A DNA stretch of 64,000 nucleotides, taken from Marasmius tenuissimus (Eukaryota; Basidiomycota; Agaricomycetes; Agaricales; Marasmiaceae). The stretch covers positions 62,001-126,000 of the forward strand of contig JAQOTA010000006.1 of NCBI GenBank assembly GCA_029532415.1. Reading direction: 5' to 3'. A program made the position numbers and the translations under genes. Positions 47,103 to 59,367 of this stretch are shown piece after piece; within the stretch, counting starts at the first letter, position 1; each line of letters begins with the position of its first letter. Under the pieces are notes generated by a model. The model did no database searches. It was not told the DNA's origin and saw nothing but the letters and a program-made list of their open reading frames with translations.

Positions 47103-49403
47103 CTAGCATGCGGCCGCAGAATAATCTAAATCATCCATATGTGTAATGGTCTCTGAGAACGACTTATCTGCAGAGGGTGCATCAGAAGCTAAACTTGTAC
47201 ATTCGGGCGTGAGGAAACACATACACCACTTCTTGAGGAATCCCGGTCTGGCCCAATGAGTCATTATACTTGCCGTTGGTAGTGTTAGTGTGTCATTGCA
47301 TTTGATAGCAGGTGCATCCGCGGGCGAAGGTGTTGAAGAGGATGCAAGTTGCGGAGGTAAAGGAGAAGTTTCGGGTTGTAAATCCGAGTCGTTGAGCGCT
47401 TCTATCCTGGCGGTATTGTACGGATCGCCTGAGACGCAAAAAAAAATATATCAGCGCGGTGTCCAGGCCGGGGAGGGAAATGTTACGCACCAAAGATCAA
47501 CTCGGGATGTCCATGGTTGCGAGCGTATTGCCTTCCATTTGGATTGTAACTTCTCGAATGAAGATGTTCTCGGACAGTTGTATATGCATCCTCTTTCCAG
47601 TAGGTACCAATCCATTCCTCTACCCGCAACTCAGGAATCCCAAATTTTTCCCAATCCTCCTTGGCAATGGCATTTCCTCCCTGTGGGTTGTGGGTCCAGT
47701 AGAATAGGTCTTTGGGCAACGGATGGCGAATGCAATGTACATTGTTGATAGAATTGGTGGGGAGAGGGTGGACAAAAAGGTATGCCGGTGTCGAACAGCG
47801 GGTGGGATGATCATCGGGGAAGGTACCTCGGAGGTGGAACCCAACTTGATCAATAAATACTGGAAGGAATGATACATCAGATAGAGGAAAGCAAATATAT
47901 GCGGAGGAACGCTTACCAACATCCTTCACATCTCCAGAGTTGTCACAGAGGCGGAGAGATTGGCAGAGGAAGGCGCAACGAAGTCGATAGCGGTCCTTCT
48001 CTGAAATGCACCAGCCAAATTGGAGAACAACGTGAACATCTCCAGTCTTGCAGAATGAGAAGTCAACTCGTCCTGGGACTAGAACAAGTCAGCAAATAGA
48101 AGATTCAGTTGAAAGGCGGACAAACCTGAGCTAGAGTAGTGGGCTTTGACATCGGAGGTGAGGCTCTTGCAAAACCACTCAGGAGAGGACGTGGAAGGAA
48201 GGTGCGCGAGGATTCCAGGTTTGTTGTCGTCAACAACAGTGCCAAATGTCAGAAGCCCGCGTCGGGCATAGTCTGACAGGTCAGTGTCCCACCTCCCTCC
48301 TGCTGACGCAATCAGAAACAAAACATCACCCAAGCTTTCCTTGACGTAGGTGACGATTTCGGTAGTGTTGAGTCGAGGAAGGATGTCCTGAGGAAGTGGT
48401 GGTTTAGGATAGAGTGGTTGGAGGCATCCTTTACTTGGTGGATTGAGGCAGAGAGAAGTGGGATCATATTGCCAAGTGAGTGTCTTGAGGTTGAAAGACC
48501 AATCTGTCCAACGAAATGCAACCTTTTCACTGTCATTACCCAGTCAATGCCAGAAGTTATCAGCTTACCGGAAATTGCACAGTCTCATCGTCGCGCAAGG
48601 ATTGGACTGCAACACCCTAAGGATACTCCTCAGCTGGGACGCCCAACTCGAAAGCCAAACGTACAAATGTATAATTGAGATAGTACCATACGATCCATTC
48701 CTTTCCTGGATACCGACCGGTAAATTCATCCCCATTTGCAAGTTCTAGGACCCCTGAGCACCCACAATAGAAGTTCCCAATAAAAAACCTACCATCATGC
48801 GCAATCAATGTCATCGCATTCGACTCGGCCACTGCAAAGACTTGCTTGAGTAGCGCCGACCTACAACATCTCATTATACCAACCAACAGACAAATGGTGC
48901 ATCAACCCACCGCTGGCGAAATGTTGCTTCAAGAACAACCTTCACGATCTAAACTAATCGTCAGGATATTCCACTCAGATCGAACACCGAGACTCACCTC
49001 TACAAACTTCTCTCTATCCTTCTCATCGACTGGTTCAAGACTGGTAGCGGTAAACTTTCCCTGGTACCCGTATATTTCGGCGGTCTGTTCCATTTTCTTG
49101 ATCTTGACGACCTGTGACCCCGCTGATGTCGACGCCCCGTTCGGCTTGACCTTGACGCGTATGACCTTGGACGATAGGATACGCTGATAATTGATGTCGC
49201 CGTCGATTACCCTTCGAACGGTCCTTCCGTGCTGCAAGTGATGTTGAGAATTGCGGTTAAGAATAACCCGACCCGACACATACCAAAGTCACTTCCGAAC
49301 TTGGGTTGTTGTAGATGTGAGTCGTAGAATTTCCAGTAATAGTCTGGAAGTTGGCATTGGGTCCTATGATCGTGCCTTGAGCATTGGAGAAGTAAGTAGC
49401 CAT
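47103..49403 (-). CDS. Agaric orphan protein, array unit 2 member
   Basis: Start ATG 49403 (MATYFSNAQGTIIGPNANFQ), then HGRTVRRVIDGDINYQRILS, EIYGYQGKFTATSLEPVDEK, VVLEATFRQR, KQVFAVAESNAMTLIAHD, ELANGDEFTGRYPGKEW, WYYLNYTF, GVAVQSLRDDETVQFP, LTWQYDPTSLCLNPPS, VKESLGDVLFLIASAGGRW, GHPELIFG and a Ser/Pro-rich end that closes at TAG 47103-47105. Introns are about 45-60 bases. Every block has a counterpart in 39906-42090, and no in-frame stop was met in the exons I joined, so it looks functional. It resembles a degenerate kinase-like N-lobe followed by an unknown helical domain. Function unknown. Confidence 0.75.
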
Positions 49404-50060
49404 GGTCGTCAAACAGAGGGAGAGGTCGAAGAGGGAGACGATGGGCAAAGGGGAGAGATGATGGAAGGAAGAGGGAAGGAAGGAGTCAAACACAGCCTCG
49501 CCCTGCCCAACAGCTTCCCCCATGTCTTCTTACGAGGTCTTATCCCCTCTGTATGTCCCGGTACTATTGAAGCTGTTGCAGACATATTATAGTGGCCCCA
49601 TGGGTTTCCCGGTGGCTCCCGCAATCATGCAACGCTCACGCGGCGCCAAGATCAGTGTCCTGGTTAGTCGAGAAGAGGCAGCAGAACACAACCACGACTT
49701 ACCTGATGGACATTTCATGGATCAATCACGCTCTACTTCAAAACTTGTCTGATACGGAGCCTCACCAGTTCAAGGTTCAGAACAGCTCACCTACAGGAGC
49801 CCTTTCTACGGGAAGTATCAGAGTGAGAGAGAGCGAACGATCCGTGGCAGCCCGGTCAACATTGCAATCCAATTGAAGCACGGACCCGACTGTCCGAGCT
49901 TTGAGTTTACGCAGGTAGGAAAAGACCTCGTTTGTATTCTTTGAACGAGGCGTCGTACTCATAGCAGATTCGGAAATAACAGAGAGCTATTCACCCATGA
50001 GCCGATGGTCCTCGTCATATCAAAGTGAGTGAACTCACAGTATAATTCAACACTATTCCT
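49404..50060. other. Upstream region of the unit 2 orphan gene
   Basis: About 650 bases with no supported gene; A/G-rich near 49420-49490. Promoter side of the minus-strand gene. Confidence 0.45.
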
Positions 50061-53000
50061 CTGTTTCTGTGCAGCCAGCTTCACCCTCCCATCCTAAGCT
50101 CCGTTCATTCCCTATGTGTCGCGTCCAAAGTCGAAGACATGGATGTCTCGCGAAACCCAATGCCAATTGTATGAAATATTCGTTGCGACGTTCCAATTTT
50201 CCAGCAAGCTCTGGCATGAGAGAGAGAGAGAGGCCTTGAGTACGGCGATATGGGACCAAGTCTCAAGAGTTAATACAAATCCTCAACAAGATGAAAACTC
50301 GCCACAGAGAACCTCGTACTTCCGGGATCGCGTAAAAACTTACCTGGTTACTGGTATCCCTCAGGTAGCCCTTCGCCCTTTGTAGGGAATCCAACCTTTG
50401 AGTTGTCGTCCGATGCCAGGTCGACTGGAGGTCTTCAAACTGTAATCGCTTCCTTCGGATCGACAGCGTCAGAGCTTAAGAAACGGTGCGTGTCAGAATG
50501 AACTATGACATGACATGGAGGTCCAAGAGAAAGACTGTCGGACCCCGGTCCGAGGGCTTCAAGCCGGATGTCGGTCAAATTTCAGAAATTCTGCGCCGCG
50601 TGATTGGAGCCTACTCGAGCGTCCGTTAGAAAGAGGACCCCAGCGGCCTGTACAGGATACACGATAATACATATGGGTCGTGAGAACCACTGGTAGAAAC
50701 GCTACTCGTTTGTACAAGTAATCAAAATGCAAACTTGTACTCAACGCCAATCAGTAGGGATAACTTTACAATCGCCCCTCCACAGCACTCGCCTGCGGTT
50801 CATCCTCCCAATATTCTGTCCAAACCCTGCATCCCATCGTTCATTAGCATAACTCCGTTCCAGCAACGCGATTGCCAAGTTGTATCGAATAATCATTACT
50901 CGTTACCTTCAAGTTTCACCTCCCAGCCCAGCAACCCTCGACAACGGCTCGAAAGAAGAAGCGCGCGAAAGGAGGACGGTAGTGAACATCACAAGGGCGA
51001 GGGCAGAGAGAGATCCAGCGCGTGAAGTATACATGCGTGGATTGGTGGCAGTCAAAGGCGTTGGTACGATGTCGGGGAGCGAGCTTGGTGTCTGTAGTTG
51101 CGACGGCAACTATTGCCGTGAATAAGGAGGGTACGGCTGGTAGACGCGAGAGCCAAGGAGAGGGCAGAGCTGGGGTAGCTAAGGTTGAAACTTGAGTGTA
51201 CCTGCGTTCAAAGCAAGTCTGGGAGAGATGAATAGCCCGAATCGTCTTCCAACGTCTGGATTTCCTCGAATCTTCCAACAATGTAGGCGATCCGCAAATG
51301 CTAGGTATCGATCTAATCGAGATTGGTCAGTGATGGGTAGACCCGAAAGTAAGAGAGACGAGCGGCGAAGTATGAAAGGAATTGGCAACGTAAAGAAGAG
51401 AGATTTTGAGAGAGCGTACCTCTAGATTTCCCCGGCATCAGACCCTCGAGATACCATATCCTCCCTCCCGCCGTGTACCCCCCAAGCCATTGCAATCGAT
51501 AGCAACGCGAAGAATTGGTGCATCGTTGCAGATGAAAAGGCTGGGTTCGAGAAGGCAGACTTTTCGGAGAAAAATCAGAGATTCAGACAGTATATAGAAA
51601 GGATAAGTCGTCCAATCGCATACCTGGCCTCCCTTGTCTTCGCTCAGCCAGACCAAACTCCTTCCTACAATCTCGCAATGCAGTATGGAGGCGGCATAAA
51701 GTTGATTTTGGCAACAGAGACATCGACCGTGAGGGTAGAGGGCGTCGAGGGGTAGAAAGTACGAGCTTTTAGCAGGTCTGGGCCCAGCTCGAGAGAGGGC
51801 GTTGAAGTTTCTCGTTGACAATGGAGGCATTGAGACGGATAGCGGGTAGGGCCGAGGCGAGCATCAATGTCCATGTTACTATCGCCCGTCGAGAACCGAA
51901 TAGACTCGAAGAGACCCATATCCTCCTGACGGTCATTGCTGATAACCACCGGAACGTGTCAATGCAAAACAACGTCACTCTCTAGATGAATGATATCAGT
52001 AGCAGCGCGAAGATGTTTATGATTGTGATAATTGATGCGTTTTCGATTCGATTCGATTCGAGAGCGGTGACGTTGTAGGAGAGAAAGTCAGGGATCTGAA
52101 CATCAAAGACAAGTTAACTGACCGCATACCTAAACTTGGGCCGCTCGGCCAGACCAAACTCTTTTCTATGGCCGCAAACGGAGGGAGGTGTTGGGGGTCG
52201 GAAGTTCGACCGCTCTTTAGGTATGAACATGACCCCCAAGAAAACGACGTGATTGAATGGAATGGAGGTTCTCTTGACGGAGGCGTTGAGACTGGGGGCA
52301 GGTGACGCTGAGGCGCGCATCGATTGCCAAGGTTCCATATGTTGACCAAGCCGTTCCCATCACCCACAATTCCGTCTGTTGAGTGCCAAAAGCTTTGGTA
52401 AAAGCTCCTGATATACGTTGGTGGCAACGACTGGAAGGTGTTAGCCCAAAACGACGGAAGTCAACTGGCAAAATGAACATAGGGCGGCGGCATGTGATGA
52501 GCTGTGCTCATCGCGATTGGAGCCGGTTGTGAGCAGGGGACGAGCAAGGTGCAGCCAAGCAGATAGGCATTGAAGATGTTTGCAACGGCGGTCGAGTACG
52601 AGGTTGAATACATCGAGCTGGGTGTCGACGTGATATTGAGAATGACGTGGTTGGGTGGATGGCCGCTCGGTCTCCACCATGCAAACGAGAAGTCGAGTCA
52701 AGAATGTGAGGAGGTGGAGATGTTTTCGCGCCAGTTCATCCCCGAGATTGGCTCCGATTCGGGGGTCTGGCGACGAGAATATTGTCCTGTGGTTGTCGAA
52801 CGATTCTGGACGCAGTAGACTCTGAAGGATTGGCTGAGATGAACGACCAGAAAACCACCAGGTTCCACTCTCCCCTATTCCAATTTTCATTTCTCTTCTC
52901 CGCTTTCCTTCCATTCCCGAGTCGATGCCGTATCTGAGATGAACCAAACCATATTTTTCAAACAACAGGGCTGAGGGTTTTCTGAGCCTACAAAGACTTC

Positions 53001-53860
53001 AGCTTTGAGAACAACGACATGTTCACGAGAGAGAAACGTACCTGTCATCCTCAGAGTGTATCTATCAAGGCCACGAGATGTCGAGCACTCGATTCGAGGA
53101 GATTTGGGACATGAAAGAGAAAAATAACCCAGCGCGTTGTTGGACGTTTGGTGGGAAACTGGGCTCTGATCTGAAGATAAGATAGGCTGAGATACGTGCT
53201 CATGATGCTCGTGTCGGACCTTGCCGAACATGCAGCAGGACGCGTCACTCGACCTCGTCTCGACTTTCCTCTTTGTTCTGCGCTCATCTCTGCTAGTTGC
53301 TCAAAGTCACCCTCGTTTCTGCTAACTCTCGAGCTCTCTTTGCCGCTGCTGCCGTCAAGCTACTCATCAGCGTTGACCGACAGGATTTCGCCTTGCCTAA
53401 AATACGGAATCCAACAATACTTGTATACGAAGCTCCGAAGACGCATAGGCGTACCTGACGAAGCGGATGAAGATGCAACGTTGAAGACAATATTCAAGAC
53501 AATACTGGGGGTCTTTTGATCATTCAGAAAGATGAGTGAACGCAGGTGCGTCGCCCTTCGTTGGATATTTGAACTACACGATTCTCAACCATGATTCCAT
53601 CAAATCCATTCGCAGGCCATTGGTCACTACAGTATCGAAGACACAAGAAAATCATGATGCTACGCAAGACTCAAAGAATTGTCGCCGAATCAGCCGGCAT
53701 ACTTTCTGAATCCCAACCGTGTTCCTTCACAAAAGGGGACCTTCGCACAATAGGTTGATTGCATCGCCGCCCGTTTCAGCTTCCATATCAGCTCCTTGTC
53801 CTTGGATTATCACCATCTCTCAAGTCAATCTTGCTGGAGAAAACGCATTCGCCTTGGCGA
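50060..53860. repeat. Decayed spacer of array unit 2
   Basis: Counterpart of 42.8-45.96 kb. Within it a further local duplication exists: the block at about 51760-51900 (GGCGTTGAAGTTTCTCG, GGAGGCATTGAGACGG) and the block at about 52250-52360 (GGAGGTTCTCTTGACGGAGGCGTTGAGAC) are related to each other and to 44540-44600. On the minus strand they share a peptide-like LNAS(V/I) core, but surrounding frames are not kept. Confidence 0.55.
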
Positions 53861-53879
53861 TAATCAACCTCGCAACCAC

Positions 53880-54240
53880 GATGTCGCTCCAGTACGACAT
53901 CTCACCTGCTATAATCAACCTCGCCACGAGCGGTAGACCACATCGTCTACTCCAGTCTCCTACCCATACTCACTATCTACGCTTGCTACCAATAGATTCT
54001 ACCTGGCCTCTATGTGGCTACCACTTTCAGGCTCGCACCGAGTTTGTGCGGGGTCGTTCAGCGAGCAACGAGACTACGTTACGCCGTCCGAATCACTGAC
54101 TCGGCCAAGCCAATCGGAGAAGTCAAGATCGGAAAGGACCAGCGCATACCTCGAACTCGTGCTCTTCCTCGTCGTGCTTATCGGAAAGATCAACAGCAAC
54201 CCCAGGCCATCAGAATTTGAAGGAGTTCGAGCTTCCTAGT
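53880..54240 (+). pseudogene. Dead copy of the small orphan gene, unit 2
   Basis: Starts ATGTCGCTCCAGTACGAC. The core GGTCGTTCAGCGAGCAACGAG and the C-terminal segment (AKPIGEVKIGK, RTRALPRRAYRK in frame 54014-54220) are readable, but the N-terminal half is out of frame with the C-terminal half. Confidence 0.72.
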
Positions 54241-54324
54241 TCGAAATGGTCGCATCGAGGGGGCTGTTTGATGACGTTGCGAGGAGGTGATTGGCCTACT
54301 ACACGCCGTCGTTGATGGGGTGAA

Positions 54325-54660
54325 GGGGCCTACCAGTATTGGAAGCGGGAGCGGGCTGAGCAAGAACAAGGCTTGTCGGAATCCGTAGCTGCGCAGATCC
54401 TGTCGCAGGTACACAAGGGCAACAGCAAGAGAATCAACAGTCTGGCTCCGACCTCGGCGGGGACCTCACCTGCCTCTGTCGGTGCTGGGGGGGGGGGCAC
54501 GGAAGACCCAGATATCTCGCTACTATCCCGGGACATTCCTTGTTGTCAGTGACAGACCAGCTTGCCCCCTCGGGGCTCTCATCCTCTCATCCCCACGATC
54601 CTTACGCAGCTCAATACCTTGCACGCATGCTCCACGTACATAACCCATCTATGTCCAATC
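54325..54660 (+). pseudogene. SPT7 3' tail fragment (unit 3 start)
   Basis: Starts GGGGCCTACCAGTATTGGAAG, as at 39089, continues CAGGTACACAAGGGCAACAGC and a decayed 3' flank. Contains an 11-G run at 54487-54497. Non-coding. Confidence 0.75.
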
Positions 54661-55038
54661 GACCGTGAACCACATTCGTTATACATATTTTTCTTTTGGT
54701 TCTTGATCGTTGTTTGATTGAACCTGTACTTTCTTTTGGAGTCGAGCCTAAATTATTTGCGCGATATGAATCCCTGTGAGTGTGCAATACCATCAATCAT
54801 GTGTCATGTGCATAATTCAAGTAGAAGATCACAGGAAGAGTGGATTGAAAGCATAATATCGGGACTAATCTAACAAAGCACAGGTAGTAGAATAATACGG
54901 AGATGCAATGCAAAGAACAAATGAAATTGTGAGTCGAGGTGTCCAACCGCTAGAGGCCGAAGGAGAATGGGGCCCCCAGGCTTAATGCAGCGACGTTTCC
55001 GACGGTTGACAGCATACTGAAAATGATGAGGAGAAGAG

Positions 55039-58000
55039 TTAAACCGATGCAGCAGTAAGAGAGCCCTCTCTCTGCACTTGAACCTCCTCCGTCGCTCGCC
55101 TAACGTTCCCACCCCTACTCCCGCTTCCCAAAGTACTGAATGCGGCAAATACAGTCGCTCCCCTCCTCGCCCTCCTCAACATTTCATCGAGCCTCCTCAC
55201 TGGCGACGATCTCAAGTCCGTCGCTTGCGTATTCCTAATACCCAACGCACTAGATGCGGTGAATATCGTCGCTCTCCTTGAGGCCCTCCTCCACATTTCT
55301 CTGAACCTCCTCCACGGTGACAATCTCAACCTGAGTACCGGAATCTCGGGATCAGACCCTCTAAGCCCGAGTGCGATCATCCTGTTCTTGGCAGCGTTCA
55401 CCATTCTGTCGAAGGTGTTCCCGATGGCACTCCACCAGCTCGAGCTAGTGAAAGGATGATCCCAGCTGGCGAGGTTGGAGATGTACCACATGACCAGTAG
55501 GGAAATGACGATCCAAGCGCTCGATATGATTAATCGTATGGACAAACTGGCTCCATCGAGGCAGAAGAATGAGAAAGCGACTAAAAAGAGGAGGAGCCTG
55601 TAGGAGGGCTGTTAGATCACGCAGTGCGAGATGAACAGCCATAACGCACCCCCACATTAACAATACATATGGACAGGAGTACATTATAGCAAGGTGAGTC
55701 AAAGCAAGACCCTCTGCCTCGAATGAATTGAGAAATATAGCCTGCATGATAGATGATTAGCTCGATCCGTATCAATCTCAACGGGCAGGGCACTACCCAC
55801 CGCACTCGTGGCCCCTTCCTTTACCTGCATTTTCTGCTTCCGAGTGAGCATCAAACCGATGAGAACGCTTCCGATGCTGAAAACCACCGAAAGGAAGCTG
55901 AGGACCTGAGCTGGGGATCTGCTTGGACTGTTGGTTGCCTGGTCAACAGACTGTATAGCCAGAAACGCGACGTTTGCTGTCAGAACCACCGTTCCCTAGC
56001 AAATAAACAGAGATGATATTTTCGCACAGATTGGATGGCTGCCAGCTTACAAGAAGGATCAACTGCTGCCATTCCACGTGTCTATCAGCGAGGAACTTGT
56101 GCCATAAACCCTTATTCAAGCAACGATCCACCCAGAATTTGTTTATCTCCAGGAGATATGTATCGGGAGCGAAAAACATGATCAAGGATAGACAATTAAG
56201 TAGCCACGACCGAGGGTGCGGGTGATCGGGTGATCGGTGAATAGATCTGTTTTGGTCGAGACGAACAGTTGGTTGACCATGAAAATCCAAGAATCTTTGG
56301 CGTGCTGTATATCACGATGAATGAAGCTTGATTCTGGTGCGAGAACTGAGGGAACTCGACGTGTTACGTACCAAACATATGCATAATTCTTGCTGTGCCC
56401 AAATTTACAGTCAGTGGGAAGCGAAAATCTTCAAGCAATGAGACGTAGACCGACCAAAGGCAGCTACGCCTCCCCAATTGCGCTCATTGACTAAGAGGGA
56501 GCGTTGCCGTGAGCGGGGTCAGCCTATTCAGTGAGAAACAGAGGTACTTCGCAATTCGTTTACGAGGCTCAGCATCTGCTGCAGCTCCCCCATATTGTAT
56601 GGAATAGTGCTGCTCATCGAAGTCATGACATCTGTAACTGAGCTTAGAAACCAACCCCTGATGACACACAACAACGCACCTCCGATCCAATACGTTAATA
56701 TGTCTCGTAGCTCGTCTACGGCGTCTATCTCCAGCTTGTAGGAGTCGGGGAACAGCAGGCAGTGGTACCTGAAGATATTTGACGGTAAGCCGCACCATCT
56801 CCGACCGAGCGAACACACTGTACACCCACCAATATTGCGCTTCGATTGCATGGCCTGGCAAAATGAGAGTCAGAACCGCCGAAAACGGACGAATGAACAG
56901 TGGCTGCCTACGTATGTGAGTAATCTCCGTGACACCCTTCACCACTGACCAAACATGCATCTGGTCTGCGTCAAACCGGTCCAACCAAAAAACCGTTCTT
57001 GACGCGTGATCGGCAATGTAGTACCGGCTTGGACAAGTATCATCTTCCTCCTCGTAAAACATATCCAGGGTGAGGTTCATTTGACTCGATAAAGTCAAGT
57101 TTCGAGTTCGTGTGTATTCGTCAAACTCGTTGATTAGTCTTTTGGCATGTCGAAGTATTTTAGGGTTGTAGATGTCCGCTTCGGTGTAGATCCTCTGGGG
57201 GTGAGAAAGAGTGAGAGGCTGTGTATGAATCGGAAGGGTGTGCGATCACCTTTGGTTCAAAAAGGAAGTAACGAGGACCTTCTGGGTGAAGAAACTCTTT
57301 CCAGCCAAGTGGGAGACGCTTACTGCGGTAAGTGAGATTACACTTACCAGACGAGGATGGTGAAAAAACAAACTCACTCCTGAAATCTGGTGGTCATTGG
57401 TGCGAGCTCATAAAATGTAACCAGAGGCTCTCTATCGATTGACCCTTGTTTGTTAGATGTTTTAACGCGCTGAGAAACAAATGCGCACATGAAACCCTCG
57501 TTGTAATACCTGTAAAAGATCTCCGGCGCCATAGGGAAAAAATCACTATACACATCGCTGAGGTTCTTCGTCTGAGTATCCGGACGATCTCCGTGCCCAT
57601 CCAACGCCGCAGGTGCAGAGACTTCTATTGGGGACGTCGTAATAGGCCCACTGACATAGTATCCCTGCGATGGCCCCTCATTCACGACTCTGATGGTTTC
57701 TCGTTCGGAAGTAAAATCCAGACCCAGAATCGACACCTGATCTTCAATAGTGCTGAATACATTATCGAAAGTCGTTGACGTGGAGGGTTGTAATTCCTGT
57801 GATGAGATTGCTGCCTTTGGATGATTGTACGGGGAAGGGTGTAGACTAGAAGGGATTTCGCTGGCGCAAATGGTATTGCCGATAGAAGGAGGAGGTACTG
57901 GTTTGAGTTCAAGGTGAGCGTTGCTCCAAGATCTCGACGACTCCCTAGATTTCTCTCTGTTCCGGTCCGTCTTTACAACTCCATAGTCCTTCGGTCGCGC

Positions 58001-58186
58001 TCTATGATCTCGACGTGAATCTCCATCCCTCTTCTGCTTTTTCCTCCGGTGTACGAAATGGTGGCATATAAAGGACCATAGGAGCCATATCAATCGACGA
58101 CCTGTCCGAAGAGGGTTCGTTAAGAGGGTTTTCTGGGCCTGCAGGAGCTTCAGCCTGAGGAACTGTTGTAGAGGTGAAGAGGGCAT
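55039..58186 (-). CDS. Agaric multi-pass membrane protein, inverted paralogue
   Basis: Same exon plan as 20482-23914, all exons readable. Start ATG 58186 (MPSSPLQQFLRLKLLQ) aligns with MTPSPFQQVLIFLKKFLL of the other copy; the frame opens further up at 58243. Landmarks: PMAPEIFYRYYNEGFM, LPLGWKEFLHPEGPRYFLFE, SRYYIADHASRTVFWLDRF, FHGQPTVRLDQNRSIHRS, then hydrophobic spans (VLSFLSVVFSIGSVLIGLML, IISSAWIVISLLVMWYI) and an Arg-rich tail ending at stop 55039-55041. The N-terminal low-complexity part is shorter than in the other copy. In the tail, one module (SPWRRFREMWRRASRRATIF) is followed by a second version (SPVRRLDEMLRRARRGATVF); the other copy has only one. The intron that has a GC donor in the other copy has GTACGT here. 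Confidence 0.83.
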
Positions 58187-58900
58187 GGAGGTGACAGAAC
58201 AGACCTGTTCTGCGCGTCTTGCGTGTGATTCAATCACCATCAACGAGCACCTTATTGGACGGGAAAAATGGTCAGCAGAATTGATAGATAGAATGCATCG
58301 CGTCCATATATGAAAGTGGAATGGGCGGGGACCTCAAGGAGCCTCAAGGCCCCATCTTGTCATGCCAGAATGGTACTTGGAAAGGCAGAAGCTGACAGGA
58401 CAATAGGGCGCTGCGAGAGGGAGATTCGCTCAGGAGCGCTGAGCTAGTGCTGAGCTATCGTGGCAATTGTGATTCCGGAAGAGCGGGCTGCCGCTGGAGA
58501 AACTTTGATATGATTTACCCTAACCCTAAAATGAGTCCTGAATTTCACAACATGAGCTTCGAGTCGGAGTCCGACCAAACTATCTGAGCCTCCTGTGCAG
58601 TGCGTTCATCGCAATTTGGCATTTGCTGGTTGCCCATAGCCCCTCACCCCCCTTCTGCTCATCTATGAATCCTTCCTTACCTCCTCCTTGAGTATCTACT
58701 CAGTAGGACCAAGGACCGATCAGGATCTACAAGATAATCCAGGATGGTCCGCATCATCCATGGATGAGTCCAAAAAACCATCACTGATCTGGTGGGCGGA
58801 GGCTCTTTTTAGATGATCGTCGTAGTATTGAGGAACAAGAAAACTCAAATAGTCGCCAACAAGATCTGTCTCGTCTCAACCCAACATGTCAGGTCCTCGG
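58187..58900. other. Promoter side of the inverted membrane-protein gene
   Basis: About 700 bases without a gene. Contains CCCTAACCCTAAA at 58518-58530. Confidence 0.5.
58518..58530. repeat. Short telomere-like motif CCCTAACCCTAAA
   Basis: Two units of the common fungal telomere repeat (TTAGGG on the other strand). Too short to show an old chromosome end by itself. Confidence 0.4.
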
Positions 58901-59199
58901 GGCGTGTCGATGAATTGAAGTGAGCCAGCCAGGTGCACGGGTACGTGGCGAGTAGGGCAGTTCCTCTAATTACTCGTTCTGACTCCTTACTAAGTTCTTC
59001 ATTACACGGATTCGAACTCGTAGGGGTCTTATGTCTTGCGAGTGCAATTTTGATGGGCCAATGTCACCTCTCAAATGTATGCAGGCCTCCCTACGAAAGG
59101 GCGCCCTTCGTGTAAAAGTCTATAGAAGACTCGCACTACCACGGAATCAGTACCATCTCTACAACGAATTGCCGTCACAATAATCATTTTACACACGCG

Positions 59200-59367
59200 A
59201 TGTCGTCCTTCAGCTTCAACCTCTCAGGTCAGCGTACGCTGGGTAGCGAGAAGTCAGTGGCAGCGGCGGGGGTTACGATAGCAGTCATTGCTGCAGAGAT
59301 GAAGATTACGGCCAGCGAGCGAGAGAGCCAGGAGCTGAATACGGGTGTTGATCCAACCAGGGATTAG
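59200..59367 (+). CDS. Possible 55-codon small gene in unit 3 spacer
   Basis: ATG 59200 opens MSSFSFNLSGQRTLGSEK, with AAAGVTIAVIAAEM, and stops at TAG 59365-59367. It follows a promoter-like stretch similar to that of the 60778 gene (AAAAGTCTATAGAAGACTCG). Related DNA at 43.94 and 51.07 kb does not keep the frame. Weak call. Confidence 0.25.
   Translation: MSSFSFNLSGQRTLGSEKSVAAAGVTIAVIAAEMKITASERESQELNTGVDPTRD

Larger units (their letters stand above)
46400..54300 (+). repeat. Tandem array unit 2
   Basis: SPT7 tail (46.45-46.99), orphan gene (47103-49403, -), decayed spacer (about 50.06-53.86) and dead small orphan gene (53880-54240), in the same order and orientation as unit 1. Period to the next SPT7 tail is about 7.9 kb. 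Confidence 0.7.

Noticed and set aside
50216..50234. GAGAGAGA run as a regulatory site
   Set aside because: Short simple repeat in decayed spacer DNA, not shared by the other units.
58985..59015. GTTCGAATCC box on the minus strand as a tRNA B box
   Set aside because: The flanking bases do not form a T-stem and no A box or acceptor stem is present.
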